Shown: piece after piece, positions 25,201-33,053 of the stretch | How positions within the stretch are numbered: the first letter of the stretch is position 1 | Layout of the letters: every line of letters begins with the position of its first letter | Assembly (NCBI GenBank): GCA_938023515.1 | Contig: CALJDR010000005.1 | Coordinates: 1-48,811 of the forward strand | Direction: 5' to 3' | From: an uncultured Flavobacteriales bacterium | Lineage (GTDB): Bacteria; Bacteroidota; Bacteroidia; Flavobacteriales; UBA1820 | DNA: 48,811 nt | The notes under the pieces: generated by a model | Told to the model about the DNA's origin: nothing | What the model saw: only the letters and a program-made list of their open reading frames with translations | The model's database searches: none | Made by a program: the position numbers and the translations under genes

Positions 25201-26085
25201 CCGGGAAGAGGCGTAATACCCTCCCAATTCGCTTATATTGGTCAGTCCCCAGTCGGACATCATGTATACGTACTTCGAATAATCCCAATTCAATTCATTG
25301 TTGAGCATCGAATAGGCATGCCGGTAATGGTCCGCATCGGTATACCATCCGGCAGAAACCAAAGCGTATGTTTGGTCCATCCCGGCTATCGTATCAAGGA
25401 CTTGCTGGGTCGAGAACTCCTGGCCGCTGAGATAGATCAGGTTATCAAATCCTGCCTTCGATACGATACCAGTCAGGTATTTTTCAAAGAAGCCCAATCC
25501 ATAAGGATCGTCGTAAAGGAAAACGATATGCCGCGCCTGGGGCTGAAGCCGGCGAACCAGCTCAAGATTTTGTTCGAAATAGTCCGTAAGATAGAACCCC
25601 GTAACATGGAAATCCCCGAAAGTTTCTTCGATCTGTTGCATATCCTGCAGACCCCTTATCGTATCGGTCGGAGAATTAAACGGATCGACGACCCTTTCTT
25701 TCATCGTTGCCAGCACGATAGGGATATCTTTCCAATCGTCGGGACAGGTATAGCGGTAGGCTGCCCAGGCTTCCGGTCCCTGAATAACGACTACAGCCGG
25801 CTTTTTGGAATACGACTTGAAAAGTTGGGCCATCCATTCCTTTCCCTGCCTGAGCCCTTCGTAGGACTCTGCATCCATATACTCGACCGTTATCTTACTG
25901 TTTATCCTTGGGGACAGGCTTTCGATAAAGAACAGAACCGTGTTCATGGTCCCGTCCCGCGTGGGGGAATGGGAACTGATGAATAATACCTGGCCTCCAT
26001 TGCCCGAAGCGGCCTTGCATATTCCCGAAGCTCCCGAAAGGAAAAACAGGAAAAATATCCATATAGACAGATGTCCCGATCTCAT
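22294..26085 (-). CDS. Hybrid sensor histidine kinase with periplasmic binding-protein-like sensor (upstream copy)
   Basis: A 1263-residue paralogue of the next gene, with extra PAS regions. In order: signal peptide (to about 25), a periplasmic binding-protein-like domain (about 30-350), a membrane segment (about 362-387), roughly four PAS/PAC repeats (about 400-890, with PAC-like phrases HPDDLPKF and VSGLRRDISEMKK), HisKA with H912 in MSHEIRTPLNAI, HATPase (DTGKGIS, GTGLGLSI) and a receiver with D1196. No output DNA-binding domain is present. Two near-consensus elements, TACTTTTA on the minus strand at 26102-26109 and 26135-26142, could drive it. The ligand is unknown; the sensor type suggests a small solute or peptide. 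Confidence 0.88.
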   Translation of the reverse strand: MRSGHLSIWIFFLFFLSGASGICKAASGNGGQVLFISSHSPTRDGTMNTVLFFIESLSPRINSKITVEYMDAESYEGLRQGKEWMAQLFKSYSKKPAVVVIQGPEAWAAYRYTCPDDWKDIPIVLATMKERVVDPFNSPTDTIRGLQDMQQIEETFGDFHVTGFYLTDYFEQNLELVRRLQPQARHIVFLYDDPYGLGFFEKYLTGIVSKAGFDNLIYLSGQEFSTQQVLDTIAGMDQTYALVSAGWYTDADHYRHAYSMLNNELNWDYSKYVYMMSDWGLTNISELGGYYASSRERGQALADLTYQVLTQGIENAPAFGPIPVKPRYHINYVTLKNAGIDPARVPSGSVFYNQEPSIFREYLWETVMVTLLFLALVTILILVFFHRRKQEKIYRKTNGKMKHLVEMMPNMAVIFDRGLHIQEIINPREDMEIGNLVGKHVDELEGILHSSREEGRQMAENIRQTASTGGICSFHYKVEGKRGVTYLDARSAPYEDGVICFVHDATAHIAAKKEVSRLQTFLQSIVDNLPVGLHVKNASDEFRYVLCNEKSHDFYNSSGHRLQVGKNDFETGALSAEEYRADDLKTLESDEPLTFDRYVYDDKGNLVRSGMATKSKLVNNDGSCYIITVLVDLTQDREKERELYNAKQKLSIAMDAGSLAAWNYNPEKNWFASLHSQTISGDGFHLEDAYKRVHPDDLPKFKAMMEGLIRGEKENTKEILRFDQQGRYEWFEIYATVIKDPFGRTEQIIGTEKNITHTVEDERKLHEYAFKFDMVRRSGGFVQWDYDVPSRTFSSPDPQSFLHQGLSLEKFMTVIHPQDASLLLHGLEQLSEGNVDTLTLEARANLTGSGYRWVEMYGVVFARDEHGRVITVSGLRRDISEMKKINEELVVLRDKAEESSRLKSAFLANMSHEIRTPLNAIVGFSNLIAETEDKEQIREYYNIVQTNNELLLQLINDILDLSKIESGQLEFVYTDVDICTVFRQLEQVYRQRIRPEVDLICELPDESCIIHSEKNRLTQVLSNFLSNASKYTSKGSVRMGYKRVGKELYFYVTDTGKGISRENQVRVFERFVKCDAFVQGTGLGLSICDVIVKHLDGKIGVESEEGKGSTFWFTIPAVPLSEQDTDVPSFENQPDQPEKEPMKMHGKSILVAEDNDSNYLLLSTILKKEYLLTRAVNGAEAVRLYHEIKPDLILMDIKMPVMTGLEATADIRKADKKIPIIALTAYAFGSDRDEAINAGCDRVMTKPINIKEIKDMLSKLLGD

Positions 26086-26275
26086 GATAGGTTTAAAGGA
26101 GTAAAAGTATCCAAATATCCGTAATATCGCATTATAAAAGTATGATTTTATTTATTGTTCTCCACGCGGATGGACCGGGGGGGCTACCGATTGTCTTATC
26201 CTGCATCTGTATGAAATTGTAAAAAGTGAGGGGGTATCTTATTTGCCAAAAACCTTTTTTCAGCCGATAAATTCT

Positions 26276-26283
26276 TACTTTTG
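26276..26283 (+). promoter_or_regulatory. -7 element for the EEP-family gene
   Basis: TACTTTTG followed by T, a full TAnnTTTG match 32 bp before the start codon at 26315. No clear -33 TTTG at 19-21 nt. Confidence 0.6.
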
Positions 26284-26314
26284 TCCGGAATTTTCATCTA
26301 AATCCGCAAGTCCT

Positions 26315-27403
26315 ATGGCGCGCAAAGCCGTCTTTTACCTGGTAGATTCTTTGATAGCTGTGGCGACGATTATCGTCGTATTGCTCAGCATAACCGGCTG
26401 GCTGGCCGACCAGGCCGACCCCTGCCGGTGGGGAAGCATCGCCCTGACTGGGCTGGCCCTTCCCGTACTTCTGATAGCCGATCTGGTTCTGGCCGTTTTC
26501 TGGGCGCTGAAAAAACGCTGGTGGGCACTTCTTCCGCTCGCCGCTCTGGCACTGAACGGGAGCTTTATATTTTCCTGTTTCCGAATACCATCCGATAACA
26601 CCGGGCAACCGTACGACCTGAAGGCAGCCACCTACAACGTCTATGGATTCCGCAGCGAACGCGATCTCCAATTTTCCGTGGAGCATATCGCCCAGATAAT
26701 GCAGCGGGAGGGTGCGGACGTGGTTTGCCTGCAGGAATTCCTTGCCGGTCATAAATACAATGTGGACAGTATCCGCAAAGCATTCGGATTCCTGCCGTAT
26801 TCTTATATCCCCGAAAACCACGGAAAGCCCGGCGCAATAGCCCTTTTCAGCCGTTTCCCCATTACGGATTCGGCCTATATCCCTTTTCCCGATACGGACA
26901 ACAGCTCCCTTTGGGCAGATATTTCCGTAAAAGGGCATACGATCCGCATATTCAACAATCACCTCCAGACCACGAGCATCAGCCAAAGCCGGGCGGAAAT
27001 AGCCGCCCTGAAAAAAATGGGCGCCGTAGAAATGGGCCCGGACACGGAAAAAGCAATGGAAACCGTGATCGGAAGGTTGAAGGACAACTTCTGCCGACGG
27101 GCGGCACAGGCGGAAATGGTGCGCGCCATCATCGATACGACAAAGAGTCCGGTAGTAGTCTGCGGGGACTTCAACGATACGCCGGCTTCCTATGTATACC
27201 GCCGGATGAAACAGGGATTGTCGGACGGATTCAAAACCTGCGGCAGTGGATACGGATATACTTACCGGGGGTTCTGGCACCTGCTCAGGATCGACTACAT
27301 ACTGCATAGCCCGTCCTTGGAAGGGATACGGTACTATTCTCCTTCGGAGCCCTGGAGCGATCATAATCCGGTATTCATGGAGATATCCCTGGACAATCCT
27401 TAG
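26315..27403 (+). CDS. Membrane-anchored endonuclease/exonuclease/phosphatase (EEP) family protein
   Basis: A 362-residue protein with about three N-terminal membrane segments (residues 6-32, 42-66 and 70-90), then an EEP catalytic domain. Motifs are AATYNVYGF, the metal glutamate in VVCLQEFLAG, IFNNHLQT, the VVCGDFNDTPASYVY loop (Asp and Asn) and the terminal WSDHNPVFMEI with the catalytic His. The family includes phosphodiesterases and sphingomyelinase-like enzymes; the substrate here cannot be told. ATG at 26315 (MARKAVFYL) is used because it follows the -7 element; upstream codons overlap it. The last four bases overlap the convergent receiver-kinase gene. Confidence 0.86.
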   Translation: MARKAVFYLVDSLIAVATIIVVLLSITGWLADQADPCRWGSIALTGLALPVLLIADLVLAVFWALKKRWWALLPLAALALNGSFIFSCFRIPSDNTGQPYDLKAATYNVYGFRSERDLQFSVEHIAQIMQREGADVVCLQEFLAGHKYNVDSIRKAFGFLPYSYIPENHGKPGAIALFSRFPITDSAYIPFPDTDNSSLWADISVKGHTIRIFNNHLQTTSISQSRAEIAALKKMGAVEMGPDTEKAMETVIGRLKDNFCRRAAQAEMVRAIIDTTKSPVVVCGDFNDTPASYVYRRMKQGLSDGFKTCGSGYGYTYRGFWHLLRIDYILHSPSLEGIRYYSPSEPWSDHNPVFMEISLDNP

Positions 27404-28542
27404 GGCTGTTTCTTCGGGATCGAAAAACTGAACGTCGACCCCATTCTCTCTTCCGAGACGAACCAAAGTTTTCCTCCGTTCTTTTCGGCGAAATCCTGGC
27501 ACAGCAACAGGCCAAGCCCCGATCCTTCTTCGTTCTTGGTGCCGAACGTGGAAAAATGAGTATCCGAATGGAGCAATTTTTCCTGGTCCTCGGCCTTAAT
27601 ACCCCGCCCATAATCCCGGATGCTGATCACAGCAAAATCGCCTTCTTCCCGGACAGACACGTCGATGTTCCCTCCTTCGTTGCTGAATTTAATGGCGTTG
27701 CTCAACAGGTTTCTTACCACAGTCTTTACCATATCGGAATCCGCATGGACTTCGAGGTTCGCTGGGAATTCGGTACGGATATTGATCTTTTTGAGCATAG
27801 CTACCGATGCGAATACCTCGATAACGCTCTTAGCAACATCTACCACATTGAAATCCTGATAAGCGACATTCAAACGTCCAAGTTGGCTCTTGGTCCATTT
27901 AAGCAGGTTGTCCAACAAGGCAAAAACCTCCTCCGTCGTCTGGTTGGCCATGCCGAGCATCTCGAAGGAATCCTCTCCGATGCTTTTGGAATCGGTACTC
28001 AGCAAGAGCATATTGAGCATCATCTTGATAGAGCCCATAGGCCCCCGAAGGTCGTGCGCGATGACCGAATAAAGTTTATCACGCCCCTTAATCGTACTAA
28101 TAAGCTCCTCCGTCTGGCGCAGGATGATATTCTTGGCGGCGATCAGGGATATCTGGTGGGATATGCGGATAATGAGCTCTTCCTTATTGAACGGCTTGGA
28201 AATAAAGTCGCTGCCGCCCGACTGGAACCCTTTCACGATGTCGGCGGTACTGTTGAGGGCCGTCAGGAAGATGATGGGGATATCCTTGTATCTCGGGTCC
28301 GACTTCAGCTGTTTGGCCACATCGAATCCGCTGATGTCCGGCATCATCACATCGAGCAGGATCAGGTCGACCGGCTCCTGTTCGACCGCTTTCAAGGCCT
28401 CGGTACCGTTCCCGGCAGTCACCGTACGGTATTTTTCGTTCTTGAGCAGCGCTTTGAGCAAAAGCACGTTCGAAAGAATGTCGTCGACTATCAGTATTTT
28501 ATAGTCGGACGGCTCGATGTCTACGTTCAATATCTTATCCAT
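27400..28542 (-). CDS. Soluble receiver-histidine kinase (REC-HisKA-HATPase)
   Basis: A 380-residue cytoplasmic protein with no membrane segment. The N-terminal receiver (about 14-128) has the acidic pair D20-D21, phosphoacceptor D64 in LLDVMMPD and K116. A HisKA region follows with H163 in IAHDLRGPMGS, then a HATPase domain (NLLSNAIKFS, DYGRGI, GSGLGLLL). With the receiver first, kinase activity is probably controlled by phosphotransfer from another kinase, such as the tandem hybrid kinases nearby; that link is inference. It begins 24 nt after a UDP-glucuronate decarboxylase gene on the same strand, so it shares that transcript. Confidence 0.9.
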   Translation of the reverse strand: MDKILNVDIEPSDYKILIVDDILSNVLLLKALLKNEKYRTVTAGNGTEALKAVEQEPVDLILLDVMMPDISGFDVAKQLKSDPRYKDIPIIFLTALNSTADIVKGFQSGGSDFISKPFNKEELIIRISHQISLIAAKNIILRQTEELISTIKGRDKLYSVIAHDLRGPMGSIKMMLNMLLLSTDSKSIGEDSFEMLGMANQTTEEVFALLDNLLKWTKSQLGRLNVAYQDFNVVDVAKSVIEVFASVAMLKKINIRTEFPANLEVHADSDMVKTVVRNLLSNAIKFSNEGGNIDVSVREEGDFAVISIRDYGRGIKAEDQEKLLHSDTHFSTFGTKNEEGSGLGLLLCQDFAEKNGGKLWFVSEERMGSTFSFSIPKKQP

Positions 28543-28566
28543 AACTACGGTTGCCCGGCTTTAGTT

Positions 28567-29508
28567 TTATGCCAGGACTTCGTTTTTGAAATATTCTATC
28601 GTTTTTACCAGGCCTTCCTCCAACTCTATATCCGTCACATAGCCCAGTTTTTCCCGGCTAAGAGCCACATCCGGGCTCCGCTGCCGGGGATCGTCCGCCG
28701 GACAGGGCAAAAAGACCAGTTTGGACGAAGAGCCGGTAAGCCGGATGACATTTTGCGCCAATTGCAGGATGGTAAATTCCTTGGGGTTGCCCAGGTTGAC
28801 CGGGCCGATGAAAGAATCGTCCTGTGCCATCATCCGTACCATCCCTTCTATCAGGTTGTCTATGTATTGGAAACTCCGGGTCTGGGCCCCATCCCCATAG
28901 ATCGTAATATCCTCTCCCCTAAGGGCCTGCAGGATAAAATTGGACACCACCCGCCCGTCGTTGGGCTGCATCAGGGGGCCGTATGTATTGAAGATACGGA
29001 TCACTTTGATCCTGACCCCAAGTTGGGAATGGTAGTCGAAAAACAAGGTTTCCGCACAGCGTTTCCCTTCGTCATAGCACGAGCGGGGCCCGATGGGATT
29101 TACATTCCCGAAATACCGCTCGTTCTGCGGATGTTCCAACGGATCTCCGTACACCTCGCTGGTAGAGGCTTGCATGACTTTCGCGTGGTAAGTCCGGGCC
29201 AGTTCCAGCATATTGATCGCACCCAGCACGGATGTCTTGAGCGTACGGATCGGGTCGCGCTGATAATGGATCGGGGAGGCCGGGCAGGCCAAATTGTATA
29301 TCTCGTCCACCGGGGTATCGTACGGAACGGTAATGTCGTGTTCAACGAGTTCGAAGTCGGGATCTTTTTCCAGGGGAACCACACTGGAACGGTTTCCGGT
29401 GAGAAAATTATCCAGACAGATCACATAGTTTCCCTCGGCGAGCAATCTCTTGCAAAGATGGGCCCCTATAAAACCCGCGCCTCCGGTAACCAAAATACGT
29501 TTCTTCAT
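28567..29508 (-). CDS. UDP-glucuronate decarboxylase (UDP-xylose synthase)
   Basis: A 313-residue extended-SDR enzyme. The NAD site is VTGGAGFIG (residues 7-15), the UXS hallmark YNLACPASPIHYQ spans 71-83, the catalytic region is STSEVYGDP, and the active pair is Y145 and K149 in SCYDEGKR. Such enzymes turn UDP-glucuronate into UDP-xylose, a pentose donor. The ATG at 29508 (MKKRILVTGG) is the family start, preferred to the in-frame 29529. It lies just beyond the exopolysaccharide operon and could supply it with UDP-xylose, but it has its own promoter (29545-29552), so it may be made when the operon is off. Confidence 0.92.
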   Translation of the reverse strand: MKKRILVTGGAGFIGAHLCKRLLAEGNYVICLDNFLTGNRSSVVPLEKDPDFELVEHDITVPYDTPVDEIYNLACPASPIHYQRDPIRTLKTSVLGAINMLELARTYHAKVMQASTSEVYGDPLEHPQNERYFGNVNPIGPRSCYDEGKRCAETLFFDYHSQLGVRIKVIRIFNTYGPLMQPNDGRVVSNFILQALRGEDITIYGDGAQTRSFQYIDNLIEGMVRMMAQDDSFIGPVNLGNPKEFTILQLAQNVIRLTGSSSKLVFLPCPADDPRQRSPDVALSREKLGYVTDIELEEGLVKTIEYFKNEVLA

Positions 29509-29544
29509 TCTCTCTTTCAGTCTAATCAATTTTTAATCAGTGGA

Positions 29545-29552
29545 CAAATTTA
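29545..29552 (-). promoter_or_regulatory. -7 element for UDP-xylose synthase and receiver-kinase
   Basis: Minus-strand TAAATTTG followed by T, a full TAnnTTTG match 37 bp before the start codon. No -33 TTTG at the usual distance. Confidence 0.6.
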
Positions 29553-29663
29553 GCATTAATTAACCCCCAATTCTAATTATCGGGTCGTTTTTATCTTTGT
29601 TGTTTCGTTTTTCATGCAGCAAAGTACTATTTCGGCTTCAATTATTATTAAAATCCCTGTTAA

Positions 29664-30839
29664 TCAGCCTCTCCGGGCTTTCTCCCAAGTCCCTTTTCCC
29701 TTATTGCGCCGCAGATAGAACATTCCCCGTATAACGTTCGCATTCATGAACAGGAAATAGTACGGCACAAAGGCCCACCGGGGAACCTTTCCTTTCTCCG
29801 AGCACAGATATCCATATACCGCCGCCGCATAGAAAAGTACCTGCAAGCCCAATATGGTTCCATACAAGGAAACATGTACCCCAGCCGCCACCAGCAGGAT
29901 ATTGAGCGGTACCAGCAGGAATAGTGCGACGGGAGCCGCCGACCAGCGCAATACCTTGCGCGAAATATACTGGAAGCTGAGTGTCCCGTAACGGAATACA
30001 TTCAGCAGCCCCCGGAGTCTTCCTATCGACTGAAGGCCCCCGGCAGCGATCCTCACTTTGCGTTTGGCCTCTTCCCGCATATCGGCGGAGGCCGTTTCAC
30101 AGGCGTATGCCTGTTTGCAATAGGCGATCTTATAGCCCCTGCGGGCGATCTCCATCGAAAGGATGAAATCGTCCAGCAGCGTATCCGGCGGGAGGGCGAT
30201 ATACAGCGGGGTGCGGATAGCAAACAACTCCCCGGCCGCCCCTACGGTTGTATACAGCCGGTCGTCCAGCGCCTTGAGCACCGATTCGTATTTCCAGTAA
30301 ATGCCTTCTCCTACCGTAGCGCCCTGCCCCTGCTGGCTGACGACGCGTTTTTCACCTGCCACACAGCCCACGCGGGGATCGGAAAAGGCCTTGGCGATCT
30401 CCAATATAGCTTCAGGGTTGAGCATCGTATTGGCGTCCGTATAGACGGTGATGGGCGTGGAGATATAGAGCATCGCCCGGTTGAAAGCCGCCGCTTTTCC
30501 CGCCCGCGGACCGCCCGAGATAAGCCGTATCCCAGGGTAGGCCGATAAAAGCCGGTCCGTACCATCGGTAGAACCGTCCGTCACCCAGGCTATCGTCAGT
30601 TTTCCCTGGGGATATTGCAGCGCGCGGCAATTGGCCATCTTTTCCTCTATTACCGATTCCTCGTTGTAGGCGGCTATCAGCAGGGTAATCTCCGGCCACT
30701 GGTCCGGGACTTTCCGGTCGGCCGGCTTACGGAAAAGTTCTTTGGCCTTCACCAGTACATAAAGCAACACCCCGTAACCTACATATGTATAGACTACCAG
30801 CAGTACACACACCCAAAATACAACCTCAATCCAACCCAT
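29664..30839 (-). CDS. Membrane GT2 glycosyltransferase (exopolysaccharide operon gene 15)
   Basis: A 391-residue GT2 with an N-terminal membrane segment (about 4-28), a GT-A catalytic domain (about 50-280) and three or four C-terminal membrane segments (about 290-375). Motifs: LIAAYNEESVIEEK, VTDGSTDGT, the metal/donor loop VYTDANTM and the acceptor region LLDDFILSMEIARRGY. This plan is shared by membrane glycosyltransferases such as IcaA-like and cellulose-synthase relatives, though no clear QxxRW was found. The start overlaps the preceding GT4 gene by 14 nt. It is the last gene of the operon, and no hairpin terminator was seen in the following 134 bp. Confidence 0.87.
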   Translation of the reverse strand: MGWIEVVFWVCVLLVVYTYVGYGVLLYVLVKAKELFRKPADRKVPDQWPEITLLIAAYNEESVIEEKMANCRALQYPQGKLTIAWVTDGSTDGTDRLLSAYPGIRLISGGPRAGKAAAFNRAMLYISTPITVYTDANTMLNPEAILEIAKAFSDPRVGCVAGEKRVVSQQGQGATVGEGIYWKYESVLKALDDRLYTTVGAAGELFAIRTPLYIALPPDTLLDDFILSMEIARRGYKIAYCKQAYACETASADMREEAKRKVRIAAGGLQSIGRLRGLLNVFRYGTLSFQYISRKVLRWSAAPVALFLLVPLNILLVAAGVHVSLYGTILGLQVLFYAAAVYGYLCSEKGKVPRWAFVPYYFLFMNANVIRGMFYLRRNKGKGTWEKARRG

Positions 30840-31968
30840 CGTTTTCCTTGTTTAAAACCTCATTCAATACTTTCTGCATCTGCACCGTCCACGACAACTC
30901 TGCGACCGAACAGCGTATCTGTGCCGGGGTAAGGGTATTATCCCGGCAAAACCGGACTACCGCTGCGATATCGAGCAGGCTTTCGTCGGCCGGAGCCTTC
31001 ATCACGTAAGGCATCGCATCGAAATCGCTGTCCGCTTCCGAATAGACGAAAGGAATACCCCGAGCCGCATATTCGCGGTTTTTCAGCGTTTTTATCCGGT
31101 CTATCCCGCACCGGTGACGTCCCAGACTGGCAATCCCCATATCGGCGTTCTCAAAGATCGCGTCGAGTTCCGCTCCGGATTTCGGCCCGTGGAAGATCAC
31201 CCGGGATTCCAAATGATATTTTGCAGCCAGCGCCCGCAGCATTTCCAACTGCGAAGGCACCCCGCTGCCCACTACATGGAATTCCACGTCCTGCTCCGGA
31301 GATGTCCTGTAATATTCGGCCATCCCTTCGATCACGCGGTCGAAACCGTGCCAGAAGTGGATATCGGCCACACCCGTCAGGCGGATCACGTCGCCCGGTC
31401 GGTTTTCGGAAGCCTTTAGCGGAATGGCGCCGAAATCGATCCCGTTGGATATCCGGATGGTCGGTACCCCGAAAATGGCGGACAGGTCGGAGAAGGTCAC
31501 GATCCGGGAAAGCCGTCGCGCCATCGCCCCCCGGAATATTTTATCTATCTGCAAGACGGCCCTGGCCCGCAGCGGGGCGCGGCTGTACTCGCTGTCGTAG
31601 GGATATGTCGGGATCTCCATCACTACTTTTACCCCCATGCGTTTCATCTGCCCGAGCCAGCGGTTCAAAAAAGGGTTGGCATTGTGGTCGGCGCGCATAT
31701 AGATGAATTTCACGCCATTCTTCCGGATATAGCGGGTAAGCGCCTCATAGCGCATCCTTTTCCCGATCTTCCCCCGGATGCCGGGCCCGAAATCTTCTAC
31801 AATCTGTTGCCCTGCCATTCGTTTCCAATGGCCGTCGGCCGAGCAGGCCACATAGCACAACTCCGCCTCCAGCCCGCACTCCCGAAGGGCCGCGAGTTGG
31901 GAGAATATTTTCTTGCTGATACCGTTATGGGCCGCAAAACCATGGAAGACTAAAAACAATCCTTTCAT
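30826..31968 (-). CDS. GT4 family glycosyltransferase (operon gene 14)
   Basis: A 380-residue GT-B enzyme of the GT4 type. The N-terminal acceptor domain starts KGLFLVFHGFAAHNGISKK. The C-terminal donor domain holds ISNGIDFGAIP, HVVGSGVPSQLEMLRALA and VIFHGPKSGAELDAIFENADMGIASLG. The usual ExFGxxxxE motif is altered: after GRHRCGIDRIKTLKNREYAARGIPFVYSE the glutamate in REYAARGIP is the likely equivalent. It should add a nucleotide-linked sugar to the growing lipid-linked unit. It overlaps the next gene by 14 nt and follows the acyltransferase by 10 nt. Confidence 0.84.
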   Translation of the reverse strand: MKGLFLVFHGFAAHNGISKKIFSQLAALRECGLEAELCYVACSADGHWKRMAGQQIVEDFGPGIRGKIGKRMRYEALTRYIRKNGVKFIYMRADHNANPFLNRWLGQMKRMGVKVVMEIPTYPYDSEYSRAPLRARAVLQIDKIFRGAMARRLSRIVTFSDLSAIFGVPTIRISNGIDFGAIPLKASENRPGDVIRLTGVADIHFWHGFDRVIEGMAEYYRTSPEQDVEFHVVGSGVPSQLEMLRALAAKYHLESRVIFHGPKSGAELDAIFENADMGIASLGRHRCGIDRIKTLKNREYAARGIPFVYSEADSDFDAMPYVMKAPADESLLDIAAVVRFCRDNTLTPAQIRCSVAELSWTVQMQKVLNEVLNKENDGLD

Positions 31969-31978
31969 ATCGAGCAGG

Positions 31979-33049
31979 TTATAGGGGTAAACGTCCGGTC
32001 AACATTTTTGTAACGCCAGGCGCAGACCGGGACAACAGGCGGTAAACCACCAGGGAAATCACGATCACAACGGCCGGCGCCAGGAAATAAACGGCTATGA
32101 GCTTTAGGTCCGTCGGGGGTTCGGCCAAGTACAAGGCCAGCCGTTTGACAAAAGTGAGCAAGGGGTCGTGGAACGCGAACAGGAAAAATCCCAGCCCACG
32201 GAGGGATGCATAGGATTTCTTTTTCCCATACCGCTCGACAAGGTAGGCTACGACGTTTGCCGTAAATACCATTCCGAGCAAGAACCCGATCCTGTCCAGC
32301 GGCAGCATATACTGTACATCCCGCAAGGCCATGTTCACAACCAAGAGAACAGGGTAAAGGATGTATACGATTTTGGCATATTTACGGAACAACCCGAGGA
32401 AATCTTTCCCCTTCAGGCTAAAGCAGGCTCCCAGAACGAAACAGGAAAAACTCTCCGCCATGAAGGCCTGTCCCGGAGAGAACAGCCAGACCAGAAGCAG
32501 CGCTCCCGCGCCCCACCAACCGGTCGCCTTTACATAGAACCGGATAAGGGGCGAGGCCAATCCCAGAATGATCAGATTGCGGATATACCAGAACTGATGC
32601 AGGATAGGCGTTCCGTTTCCTTTGTCCCAATCCCCGCCGTCCCAGAATGCCCGGAAGAAATCCGTCAGACCGTAATCCCGTACCGGAAGGTTATTTCCCG
32701 AAAAGAAATGGGATAACGCCGGAATACTTTGCAGGCAGAAATATAGCAGCAGGATCAGGGCGTTCCACAGTAAATAAGGCACCAGCAGGCTTCTGGCCTC
32801 TTTCCGCAGTTTCATGCCGTAAGGCTGTGGGCGGCAAAAGAACAAATATCCTGAGATAAAGAAAAGCGAAGGAACCGCCACTTGGGCGATCTCCAGGGAA
32901 AACAGGAAGCTGACAAACCGGTAGCCGGAAAAATCGCCCGCCTCGACCATCCCCCGGGTCGAGGAATAGGAATGGATCAGCACCACATAGAATATGAGTA
33001 AGAACCGTAATACGTCTATAGTTCGGGATTGCAGGTCGTTCTTGCGCAT
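31979..33049 (-). CDS. Acyltransferase-3 family membrane protein (operon gene 13)
   Basis: A 356-residue integral membrane protein with about ten hydrophobic segments and the acyltransferase-3 signature RTIDVLRFLLIFYVVLIHS, including the essential-type histidine H26. The segment HQFWYIRNLIILGL also fits the family. Such proteins transfer acetyl or succinyl groups from the cytoplasm to sugars in the periplasm. Here it probably O-acylates the exopolysaccharide. It lies 4 nt after wzx and 10 nt before a GT4. Confidence 0.87.
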   Translation of the reverse strand: MRKNDLQSRTIDVLRFLLIFYVVLIHSYSSTRGMVEAGDFSGYRFVSFLFSLEIAQVAVPSLFFISGYLFFCRPQPYGMKLRKEARSLLVPYLLWNALILLLYFCLQSIPALSHFFSGNNLPVRDYGLTDFFRAFWDGGDWDKGNGTPILHQFWYIRNLIILGLASPLIRFYVKATGWWGAGALLLVWLFSPGQAFMAESFSCFVLGACFSLKGKDFLGLFRKYAKIVYILYPVLLVVNMALRDVQYMLPLDRIGFLLGMVFTANVVAYLVERYGKKKSYASLRGLGFFLFAFHDPLLTFVKRLALYLAEPPTDLKLIAVYFLAPAVVIVISLVVYRLLSRSAPGVTKMLTGRLPL

Positions 33050-33053
33050 AATT

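Noticed and set aside
26086..26314. Possible second invertible promoter in the divergent gap before the hybrid kinases, with repeated AAAAGTAT
   Set aside because: The repeats are direct rather than inverted and only 8 bp; no flanking inverted repeat was found.
29592..29599. Plus-strand TATCTTTG between the polysaccharide operon and UDP-xylose synthase
   Set aside because: Matches the -7 consensus, but there is no -33 TTTG and no plus-strand gene; AT-rich DNA gives such matches by chance.
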